This document shows, in pieces, positions 48,094-57,704 of a DNA stretch of 64,000 bases. Numbering within the stretch: the first letter of the stretch is position 1; every line of letters starts with the position of its first letter. The position numbers and the translations under genes were made by a program. The stretch covers positions 133,286 through 197,285 of the forward strand of contig CAJJDP010000049.1 in the NCBI GenBank assembly GCA_905182995.1, given 5' to 3'. The stretch comes from Paramecium octaurelia (Eukaryota > Ciliophora > Oligohymenophorea > Peniculida > Parameciidae). Under the pieces are notes generated by a model, which did no database searches, was not told the DNA's origin, and was given only the letters and a program-made list of their open reading frames with translations.

Positions 48094-49241
48094 TCAACTG
48101 AAATATTGAACTTAAAAAAGAATAGGTCCCACTACTATTCGCACGCCATCATGTAACACATGGCATTTACTTGGCATGTACTAATCATATTGGTATTGAT
48201 TAGCAAGTAAAGCAAAAGTACCATATTGTGTTGGATCTAAATATTATGATTCTTTTGGTTAAATCAACCACTAACTGTTTTTAAATAATATCTTGCAATG
48301 CTCTCTTTACAAACTAGAATCAGGAATAACAATTGAGCAATTTTAGCCTGATCCTAACATATATTCCTACTCGGATTTTAGAAGGAATTCCTTCCCTTTA
48401 AGGGCTCCCTCTATGAATTCAATAACCAAAAGAGGAGTATCCTCACTATAGCTTGGTAACTTGAATTTCTCTCGATAATCTTAGACTGATTTATATAACT
48501 CAAGAGATTTAACTAAATCTATAATGGAAGGGTTCCTGTTATCTTCATATGTTGATATTTGCATAGTAATCTTAGGCATAGGTTAGATGAATTTAATTTT
48601 AAAATAAGTATTTTGATTTAGTCTAATAACCATCAGGGCATCAAGTATAAGCTGCTGATGTATACGTTAACAAGTTCGAAATGATCTTGATGTGTCTCTA
48701 ATTAAAAACACATTATATGGAGTCCAAATTATCTTCAAATGTATAGGGTTCACTTATCTATCATTTATGATTTAGAGATCACATTCTTTTGCATAACCCA
48801 CAGTGAAGAGTTCTTCCTATTTCAAAGGTATTTTATTCTAAGTAGTTCTTGTTATTTGTATATCTTTAAATTAAGTAGGACAGCCATCTGCTATATATAT
48901 AACCTTTAGGTTAATATGCTTTAATGTTTATTTTGGTATTGAAAATGTTTATAAATTAAACTAGTTTTGAAATAAGTTTAATCTCTCTTTCTTAGATTTC
49001 CAATACTAAGAGGTATATATTATTGTAATACTGTCTCAACGAATATTACATAATCTGCTCTCTTTATTATATTTCTATAATCTGGATCTATTTTATATTT
49101 AATGAAAAGTAACTAATCATTATCCAATTCGATTTCATCTAATATTCTGACAAATTATGTAAAAGAAGCACTGAATTCATCCCAACTTACCTCATTTTAA
49201 TTATGTAGAAACCTTTCCCAAAACAATAATTCCTGGTCCAT
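48094..49241 (-). CDS. Protein with two FHA domains
   Basis: About 365 aa. The N-terminal part is MDQELLFWERFLHNQNEVSW and an alpha-helical segment (FASFTQFVRILDEIELDNDQ-like, ending YKIDPDYRNIIKRADYVIF). The first FHA-like domain includes EELFTVGYAKECDLQIINDR and VNPIHLKIIWTPYNVFLIRD. The second reads LLVIEFIEGALKGKEFLLKS, then YMLGSGQNCSIVIPDSSLQR, EHCKILF and the end CHVLHDGVRIVVGPILF. FHA domains bind phosphothreonine; the second keeps G-S-x2-C-x-I-x-I-P-D-x3-S-x2-H-like residues (glycine, serine and Glu-His), so phosphopeptide binding is likely. At least two introns join the frames. Stop TGA 48094. Confidence 0.82.
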
Positions 49242-49299
49242 GTTATTAATAAAAAATTTATTTTTATTTGCAATTTTATAAACATTAAATATTTATAAT

Positions 49300-50790
49300 T
49301 CATTATTACCTACTTTCTATCATTTTCTTCTTTTCTTACAATTTGTTTTTCTTTTATTTTTCTTCATCTTCCTTTCTCTTAATCATATCATATAATCTCT
49401 TATTTTTTCTACTCAACATAGTTTCAGCTAACTTCTTGGTCTCCTTTTCTTATTGTTTAGCCTATTTCTCCTTTTGTTTTTTATTATTCTAGTAAGGTTT
49501 ATGTTCTTTCTATTGTCCATCTTCTTCTTCGCTTTCAGATTGAACTTCCTCTAAGTTTAATTGCTCAAATGGACTTAAATGAGGAGGGAGAGTCTTAAAT
49601 AATATTAATAATTCATACTGATTCTGGAGCATAATCAGCTACACTCAATAATTTTAATTAGTTAATAGAATCGTAAACCCATTATGGTTATATGTATTCT
49701 CTCTTTTTGTTCTTTTAAACTGTTCTTTCAGTTATCACATGTGTAATTTTTGGATCAGTCAATTATGAATTTTTGTTGTCATTCTCCCACATAACTTCTC
49801 CCCCAAAACTCAATATTACAAATTCTAAAGATGTTTTGGGTACTTCAGGAAACAGGAAAAATGTTAATCCTTTGAATAATTCCGAATATTTTTTTGTTTC
49901 CTATTACTATTAATCCATTTATTGTATTGTTGGATCCTCTTTAAATGCTTCATCAATTTCAATTCTAATATTAATTAATAGCAATACTAATTGTTTTATG
50001 CAAGTGACTTTAATTTTAATACTTCTTCTCTAAAATCTGTAATTTCGATTTCTTAACCAAGAAGCTTAAAGTTGACGAATTTCATCAAAACTTAATAGAA
50101 TTCAAGGAAGGTCATCATTATTTTATAATCGACATCCAACGGCAAAGAGGCTTGAATGGGATATGGCATTATCCAAGTTATGGTAGCTCCTTAGACTACA
50201 GCTTGGTAATAGATACCCTTAATAGAGAGGAAAACCTAAGTGATAAAATGGGGGAATCATACTTTTCTCAAACAGTTATGAGCTGCCACATATAACAAAA
50301 ATTGATGGATCAATTTTTAGCAACTTTTTATTAATGTGTTAGGAATGTGGAGTTCTTTGTGAGTAGGAAATGAAGCAAAAAGACTTACTAAGCATAAAGG
50401 ATCATCAAGATCATTTAAAGCATCAATAAAGGTTGGATACCTTTCTTTGACCAAGTGATCTAATTTATCCTTTGGTTAATTTCTTCGTAATCTACCAGCC
50501 TTCAATTTGTCACCTCTTGTTAATGCTTTTCTTATTTTTTTTAAATGAGCCTGTCTTTGTCTGAATGTATCAAGTATGGACTCATTTTTAAGGAAAGCAA
50601 TATCCTTGTTATGGTAATAGGTTTTATGTTATTTTCTCAATTTTTGAGGTGGTTCTCTTGGGTAAATTCCTTTTAAGATGCAAAGTCTTCTGAAATCCTT
50701 TAGATTGACTTATAGTTTTTTGAGAGCTTTGGTTCTGGATACATATTCTTTGACTGGTCCTTCCTTTCCCTTTTTAATTTTTTTACCCAT
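49300..50790 (-). CDS. PES1: Pescadillo (PES1/Nop7), ribosome biogenesis
   Basis: About 480 aa, nucleolar, part of the PeBoW complex needed for 27S pre-rRNA processing and 60S assembly. It starts [20 protein letters not shown]; the family core is [80 protein letters not shown] and [25 protein letters not shown] domain follows ([57 protein letters not shown]). The C-terminus is a highly charged nucleolar tail ([20 protein letters not shown]). Start ATG 50790; stop TGA 49300. Introns of about 22-28 nt are in the C-terminal half. Confidence 0.95.
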
Positions 50791-50886
50791 AAATTAAAAC
50801 TATAAATTAATATTAAAAAAGATGAATCAGGAAAAATAAATGAATATTGATTAAATTGGATTGAAAATAAAAGAATGGATTAAATA

Positions 50887-51716
50887 TCATAACATTTTTT
50901 CGATTTCGATTTAATTATTACTTTGATTCTCTATTTATAATCTCTCAATGTCAATAAATAATTGTCTTATTTGTCTTACTGACCTAAGCATCATGATCTA
51001 AAAGAGAAGTACCATAAACTCAAGTGTCATAAAAATAATTATCCTATGAAATATACAATAATTATTATAACCTGACTAGTCCATTTTTGTTATAAATCCC
51101 TAATTAATGATCAGCAATGTGATTGGTTGCCAAAATAACGATAGTACTCGAAAATTCAATCGTAAATGACACAAATATTCCCAGAAAATAGAAGGTTAGA
51201 GAATTATATTTTTGTCTTCTGATTCCAATCGTTCCAATGGCGACACTTAAAATCCAGAGTAGAGAACTCATTGTAAGATATTTATTTGTTACGATATTAT
51301 GATCAAAATGGCAATTGTAAATGAGATAGTAGTAAATTTATTTAAGCCGAGTAGTTTGATTGCAGTTACTATAAATAAAAACACTCCTCCAAGTTAATGA
51401 GACGCATGAATTCTAAATAATATCAAATAAATATTCAGTTTACGATTTCGCCAATTGTTTGGATTCTATTTATTTAGCCACCATAATTTCTAATAGACAA
51501 TGCTTATCTTCCACTCTAGGGTCTTGGAAAAAAATTGGTTCTAACTTATTGTTTTTAACACTCTAGATTTCAATTCTAATTTAGAGTTTAGAAAATAAAA
51601 TAAGAAGTACTATTCTTTTAGGTAATTCACCTCAGGTTGTAACTTAAGACTCGGTTTCTTTCGAATGATATCAATTTATTCGGCTTAAAGTTATGGATCT
51701 TAATTTCCTTAGGACA
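50887..51716 (-). CDS. Four-helix membrane protein, about 255 aa
   Basis: A long first exon from ATG 51716 (MSQGNQDPQLQAEQIDIIRK) has a cytosolic, Lys-rich N-terminus (LELKSRVLKTISQNQFFSKT). Four hydrophobic helices follow: LGGVFLFIVTAIKLLGL, TTISFTIAILIII plus SLLWILSVAIGTIGI, LTFYFLGIFVSFTIEF, and IIIFMTLEFMVLLFQIMML. The end is a charged amphipathic helix (RSVRQIRQLFIDIERLQIEN). Two introns are inferred: 26 nt after helix 1, apparently ending in GAG, and 28 nt (GTTATA...CATAG). No family is recognised; topology fits a tetraspan of endomembranes or mitochondria. Confidence 0.7.
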
Positions 51717-51790
51717 TATTATTCTTAATATAATTCTAGTATAAATATTAGTCTAACGAAATAACCTTATAATATATTTGAGAAAATATA

Positions 51791-52576
51791 TCAATTTGAT
51801 TATTGCTCCTCAGCTTCCAGCCTTCTGATTCTTTTTCCATCCACCCATTCTCCTTGACGACTTTTCAACTACTTTCGTAAAGGTTCTTCTGCCATGTTGC
51901 CATCCAACCATTACCCAACGTACTTTTTCCCATTTGGCCAAAAGAAAGTACCTTAACCTTCTTTCTTGTTATTCTTATATCTAATAACAAATTAACCCCA
52001 ATTATTTACTCTCCATCATGTATTTTCCCATCTTGGCATTTGGTTATTCCAGTCCCATGAATTTTATTGTTATTCCAACCTCCTTCATACTCCCTTTTAT
52101 CTGCCAACATATCGACCTTACATAACCTATATTAAACTACCTTTCTCATGTATTTCATTCTGATTGAACTCTCCATCGTAAAATGACCCATCAGCAAATT
52201 ATAACTTCCCTTTACCCTGTTTCATACCGTATTCATATTACCCTGTGTATTTACAACCATCTGGCCATTTTTACACTTCATTACGGTGTTTTTTGCCATC
52301 CTTCCACTCTCCTTCATAATTTTCTCCATCCAAATGATAATATCTCCCTAATCCATTAGCTTAGTCATTAACCCATTCCCCTTCATACATATCTCCATCA
52401 GCATGAATCAGTTTTCCCTTTTCCACAAGCCTTATCATTAACCCATTCTCCTTCATATACTGATTGATTGGCCAAATTTGTTTCCCCCAACCATGTCTCT
52501 ATTCATTCTACCATTATCCGATGAAAATGGCCCCAGATTCTAAAGTAACAGGTTCAAATTTTTCGAGAACTGACAT
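51791..52576 (-). CDS. MORN-repeat protein with a local frame disturbance
   Basis: About 240 aa. It starts MSVLEKFEPVTLESGAIFIG. At least eight MORN units are visible (DMYEGEWVNDQANGLGRYYH, ENYEGEWKDGKKH, CKYTGQYEYGMKQGKGKLQF, SFYDGEFNQNEIHEKG, YEGGWNNNKIHGTGI and a final KKEGQGTFFWPNGKKYVGQW). A unit near 52430-52500 (VYEGEWVNDKACGKGK) is readable only in another frame, flanked by what look like compensating single-base shifts. An intron of 28 nt ending in AAG and one of 29 nt ending in TAG restore later frames. Ends at TGA 51791. Likely a cortical or basal-body scaffold. Confidence 0.75.
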
Positions 52577-52639
52577 CTATAATATTTAAGTTTTATTTTC
52601 ATCAAAATTGAAAGAAAAAAAAAATATCTCTTTTAAGTC

Positions 52640-52880
52640 TCGTATAATGGATTCTCATGATTTAAACTTGTTTAATTCGACACTTCTTGAACTCTTTATT
52701 AATTACTTGTTGGAACATCTTCATCTCCCATTTGTAGTCCCATTTCAATTTAATTATCTGCATTCCCCATGTTGACTTACAAAATTTTTACAATCGTATT
52801 CTCAGGATTGCTCTGTCCACATATTTCGCACAAGTACCCAATTTCATTTGACGATTATGTTAAAAATATTTTAATTAACA
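52640..52880 (-). CDS. Small ORF with a CxxC motif
   Basis: Minus-strand frame NEIGYLCEICGQSNPENTIV, then NMGNADNQIEMGLQMGDEDV and a Gln/Asn-rich stretch to YETQKR. One CxxC resembles half of a RanBP2-type zinc finger; the second pair is not seen. No clear start codon or stop was found: the frame runs through a 10-T tract into the MORN gene's start. It may be a short gene with unresolved ends. Confidence 0.35.
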
Positions 52881-53590
52881 ATGAACTTAAAGGTTATGGT
52901 TATTCAAAAATTATATAATTAAAATAGAATATCAGCTATGATTATAGGATTATTAAAATTGAAAATTGCTTAACCATTTTAGAGTCCTTTTATAATTAGC
53001 ACATATAGTTTTGAATTATATTAAAGAACTTTTTTTATCTAAGATAAGTTTTTGACTGAGTATATATTAAAAGTTAGCAGCTCTAAAGTGTAAGAAATTT
53101 TAGATGAATTATCAACAAAAAAAATTAATTTATAAAGTTTTTAATCTTTCTTATTTAACAATACGAAACTAGAGTTGCTAACATAAATAAATAAAATGGT
53201 TTTATCATCCTTACCTAAAGTCTGAATTAATGTTTTGTATTTTTTTTTGCAAAAAATCTATTATAAAAATTAGATAAAAACCATTTTAGAGATGTAATAT
53301 ACTTCAAAGTTAATCTTTAATTTTTATAGAAGACAATTATTATATATTTCTTTGATTCTTCTTTTGGGTGAATGAAAAAGCTCTTCATTAATTGGGATTT
53401 GTATATAGTTATTAGTGCTTTAGTGTTTCAAAACCAGTTGAATTTATTCTAATTTAAAGTATTTTAGAAATTTTCTTCAAATTGCGCGTTCTAGGACAAT
53501 GAAAAATTTCAATCAAGAATCTAAGGCTATAATTCAAATGACTTAAAGATCTATTTTTTATAATGATATGGAAATGGCTAAATGATTTGA

Positions 53591-54481
53591 TTTAGATAAT
53601 TTAAAAATAGAATTTAGTATTTTTAATAAATTTTGTCCTTTGAGTTCAGATTGGCTTAATCTAAATATATTATTTTTTTAAGTAAATACCAAAATTTTGT
53701 TTTAACACCCATCTCAATAGGAAAGCCAAATTTTAAAATTTGGTTCCTAAGAAACAACATTTATTTTTTTTAGTAGATGTAGGTTTCTGGATTAGACACA
53801 AAGGAATTAAAATATGGAATATTTAGCATTATTATGATATAAAATGAAGATTTAGGAGCAGGTCTTGATTAAATTGATAAAGGATTTTAGAAGTCACTAT
53901 TAAAGATATATTATAATATTCTAAAATGTTAATTGTTACATAGTTGGACCATATTATAACTGGTCTCAAAGAATAGAAAAATAGAGGTTATTAAATTTAA
54001 GATCATGTTTTTAACGACACTCAAATCTATAATAAATTAGTTAGGACTATTAAACAAAATTGAATCATCAGTTTATATTTTTAGAAAATTAATATTAGTT
54101 ATAGAATATTCTATGCCTTCTCTATAGTTTCATTACGAAATTGGAGTTATTGTATACAAAATTGAAAATGATATTAAGTTAATTACATAGAAGATTCTAA
54201 GAAAATATTATATAAAAAATAATAGAATGGTACTAAATTTTGTGAAAAAGGAAAGAATGATAATAATTAATAAATTTATATTTGGTCTCAATTATCCTCT
54301 TGTAAGAATCCAGCATCTCTTTTTGGGAATGAATTGCATGAGTCAACATGAATTTCACTAATTTGAATATAAATTTTTTTACAATCCACTTCTGCAATTC
54401 CATACATCATGCAACTTTTCATCTTTAATACACCAATGCTTCTAACAACATTATTATTTATGTAATCCTGCACAAACATGA
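53591..54481 (+). other. Long TGA-free frame, uncertain gene, overlaps antisense gene
   Basis: About 297 codons with no TGA, unusual for such AT-rich DNA. Segments such as VSGLDTKELKYGIFSIIMIQ, NEDLGAGLDQIDKGFQKSLL and VIEYSMPSLQFHYEIGVIVY look protein-like. No ATG near the start and no family were recognised, and the last 190 nt overlap the secreted cysteine-rich gene on the other strand. It may be a real gene ending through an unresolved intron, or a chance frame. Confidence 0.35.
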
Positions 54482-54623
54482 CCATCTGAATTTTTGCAAT
54501 CTTTGTGACATGAATCATTCTCAGCTGTTGATCTAACCCATTTCTTATCATTGCTTGTGATAGGAGGAGCCATTGTTGCTGATATTATTCCAATCAATAG
54601 AAGAACTAATAATACTCTCATTT
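54288..54623 (-). CDS. Secreted eight-cysteine peptide, about 103 aa
   Basis: Start ATG 54623. The signal peptide MRVLLVLLLIGIISATMA ends near A-P-P. The mature part has eight cysteines: NDSCHKDCKNSDGHVCAG, KQQCCQKHWCIKD, VWNCRSGF and HVDSCNSF. A 25-nt intron (GTAAAA...ATTAG) joins the last exon and avoids an early TGA; the end is RDAGFLQEDN and TGA 54288. An even number of cysteines with a signal peptide suggests a disulfide-rich secreted or trichocyst-type protein. No family is recognised. Confidence 0.75.
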
Positions 54624-55440
54624 CCGTTTTTATATATAAATTATTAATTAATTTTACTTAACAAAACAAAAGTGATTCATTTTAAGAAATTTTTTCGAAA
54701 ACTCCTTTATTTGAAATATAGAATTTTATTAAATTTAAGAAAATAATTAATAGAAGGCATTTTAGGTTGAAAAAATATATGATCGAATTAAAATTACAAA
54801 ATAATATATTAGATTTGGAATGAAATCTATTCTTAACTTTAAACTATTATTGAATAATAATTTCTAGCTTCATCAAGGTTTTCAAAATATGAAAAATAAT
54901 CCATTGATTATAGAGGAAAATGAAATTTATTATTTAAATATTTTTGATTGCATCCACTATGCAACATGTAACTAAAAATCTTTTTATAGTTTATTATAAT
55001 TTTAGATTGAATACCTACGTTATTAATTTTGTCTTGTTCACATATTTTCAAAAATATCTGTTTGGCTTTTTATGTTGGAAGGTTTAAAGTCATTTTAAGT
55101 GAGTTTTCTGTTAGAACTAAATCTATAGCAAATTTAATATTATATAATTGGAAAAGAGTATAAAAATTTTGAAAACTAATAAATCTTTAAGTTATTCTAA
55201 AATGTGAATCAACAGTTCTGAATAAAATATGAATTCATGATTCTCAGATTAACACATGAATACATTATAAAGGTAATAAATTATAATTAATTGCCATACC
55301 AATACTGAGAAGCTATATAGTAATTATATTTAAATTCAGAAATTCTAATAATCAAGTTAAATTGATCGACATGTTTCAAAGTTTTGTATGAATAAATTTA
55401 AATTTTCCATTTAATTTATTCGAAACTAATTTACACAAGC
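54624..55440. other. Intergenic, no gene seen
   Basis: About 815 nt, among the most AT-rich parts of the window, with TGA frequent in all frames. It lies between the secreted peptide gene and the remains of a GTPase gene. Confidence 0.5.
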
Positions 55441-56250
55441 TTTAATTATTCGAATTCCTTATTCCTAAGCTTCCTAAGAGAATTTGACATTTGGAGTTGC
55501 TTGGCTCCAACCTGCATATTCACAACATTTTTTTTCCACAACATTTCAGTCGATGCAAATTCTTAAACCTCAAAATTGTTTTCATTATAATCTATTTGCA
55601 TATTCTATTTTTATTTTTATTAAAACACCAAGTAATGTTCTTTTAATGCATAAAACCTATCATGGTTAATAATATCCCAAACTCATTTCAACTAATTCTC
55701 CGAATTCTCTTATTATATCTCCTTCCGTCTTTACTTGAATAATATCGCTTATTGATAAAACAAATAGTGCTTTTTTTTATCAAATTCTTAATCATCTTTT
55801 TTGGGCTCTGAAGACTTTCAGTATCCAATATAATAATGTAATCAAATAAATTATTAAACATGCTTTGTTATGAACTTTCAATAATGAAAGCTACATTTAT
55901 TTAGTATATCCGTTAAGACTTGCCATAAAATGACATCCAAACTTTTTGAGCAATTGAATTTTCTATCAAGTGATAGATTTTCATTAGACTGAGCCACCTT
56001 TAGAATATTGTCTTTCTCATTTTAACTTTTATCTTATGATAAACAGAATACAGTAGCTTCGAACCTATTCTTATTAACTCCAAACTATCCTAAAGGAGCC
56101 TTCATTAATTTTGAGGTCAATCTTTATTTTATTGTATTTTCAGTTTTATGACTCAGAGCAGGGGGCTCTGACTATTATTCTTCATATCTAATTTTATTTG
56201 TATGATTTCTTTTATCAACAACGAAATATAAATAGTAACATTTACTAACA
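55440..56250 (-). pseudogene. Remnant of a large GTPase (VLIG/URGCP-like)
   Basis: Pieces of a guanine-nucleotide-binding protein are recognisable on the minus strand but in different frames. They are MKAPLGQFGVNKNRF and KVAQSNENLSLDRKF (about 55960-56110), FDYIIILDTESLQSP (55802-55850; the switch-like DTEG is DTES here), and downstream, after two indels in A-rich runs, FVLSISDIIQVKTEGDIIRE (about 55700-55770). The last matches the segment that follows the D-T-E motif in very large interferon-inducible-type GTPases. No intron explains the shifts at the AAAAAA runs near 55780-55800. It is interpreted as a decaying copy; sequencing error is the alternative. Confidence 0.6.
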
Positions 56251-56485
56251 CTGCGACAAACTACTATATATTTTAAGTAGTTATTAATTAATTAAAATCA
56301 GTAAGCTTAATTTTTAAAAAATTAGAATTGAAATTTCCACTTTCTTCATCTAGCTATTTATAAGCTAGGACTATATTACTCAATAAAGTGATTATTAATT
56401 TAATTTACCGTGATTGTTGGGAAGTTATAATCCATTGATAATAAGTTATATTTTACATAAGAAATTAATAATAAATAGACATAGT

Positions 56486-57025
56486 TCAGTTTGATCTCTA
56501 AGTGTTTTGGTTGTTATTGTCCCACCCACGGATAGAGGGTAACGCTACTAAATTTTTAAATTATATTGGTTCTGGATTGATATTAGATAATCTTCTGGGA
56601 CAATTGGATTAGGAATTATTGTGTAATTTTGGAATATCTGGAACTTTATTTCTCAATATTTCTGATTTGATAATGCTTAATTTAGTAATTTTCATATCAT
56701 CTTCCCATAGAGGCGATGCAGATAATTTCGAACTATTGATCTAATGAGTGGATCCTTTGTTTTCAATGTTTTCTCTAAAGTCTCTGGATTCTTTCTTGTT
56801 TCTAAATAGCTTCTTGTCATATAGATATAAATTTCGATATTTTTTAATTTAGGTTCTTAATGCACTTTATTACTTGAATCCTAGACTTGGGACTTTATTG
56901 TTAGGTAATTCAGCCAAGATTCCTATATCATCAAATGCTGGTGCCACATAGACAGAATTCAATCTCTTTGGACGATTTAATATTCTATTTTACAAATTAA
57001 GTAATTCCTATCTGTTAAAATTCAT
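56486..57025 (-). CDS. Basic hypothetical protein, 179 aa, single exon
   Basis: ATG 57025 to TGA 56486 without intron. The sequence is basic and Asn/Ser/Pro-rich: NRILNRPKRLNSVYVAPAFD, DIGILAELPNNKVPSLGF, KKYRNLYLYDKKLFRNKKES, PLWEDDMKITKLSIIKSEIL and LSNINPEPIQFKNLVALPSI. It has little hydrophobic core and is probably largely disordered. No family is recognised. It is 46 nt from the stop of the next minus-strand gene. Confidence 0.7.
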
Positions 57026-57070
57026 GAGCAAATAAAAAATTAATAAATTAATTAGTCAAAGTTTTAATAT

Positions 57071-57487
57071 TCAGAACATGTCTTCCAATCGTCTACTTTG
57101 CATCTTGATTTTTATCTAATGTTCATTTTAAGTATATTTTACTTTAAATTATTAATGCTTGATTCCAAAGTACAATTTAGGTTTAGTAGGTTCTTGGATC
57201 ATTTTGAGATTGATGTATTTTTTGCAAGTATTTTGATTCAAAGGCAATCTGCAATCAAATGTTCGATTGATTGGTTTTAAGTCAGCATCGTAATGCTAAA
57301 TTTTGCGATATGATTTAACACTGTTCTCTCTCTTTTGGTTTAGTATCATCTACTTCAGATCTGAAGAAGTCACGAAGGTGCTTTGACATATTTTTGGTTA
57401 TTTCTAATATTCTTTAACACCAATTAATTCAGAAACCTGGACTGGGTCATCATCTTAAAGACAATAAGTTAATGCTTTTTTTAGCAT
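57071..57487 (-). CDS. Hypothetical protein, about 130 aa
   Basis: ATG 57487 gives MLKKALTYCLQDDDPVQVSE, ELIGVKEYQKQPKICQST and LKQMILNQKRENS. A 24-nt intron (GTTAAATCAT...TTTAG) follows exactly between codons, then HYDADLKPINRTFDCRLPLN, INLKMIQEPTKPKLYFGIKH and a basic end, QIKIKMQSRRLEDMF; stop TGA 57071. The clean phase-0 intron and uninterrupted frames support the model. No family is recognised. Confidence 0.7.
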
Positions 57488-57704
57488 ATAATAATAATAT
57501 GTGTGATTTCATTAATTAAAATACTTTACCAAAACATCCGAATATATTGGTCATAGAGTATCTAATTTAATCATGAGAATAAACCATGAAATTGAACCTA
57601 CTTCTATTCAATATGATTCTTTATTTATAAGTATTTATGTATGTAGCAATTGATAATCTTAATGTATTATAGAAAATTAAATAATAATTATATGATGATA
57701 TATA

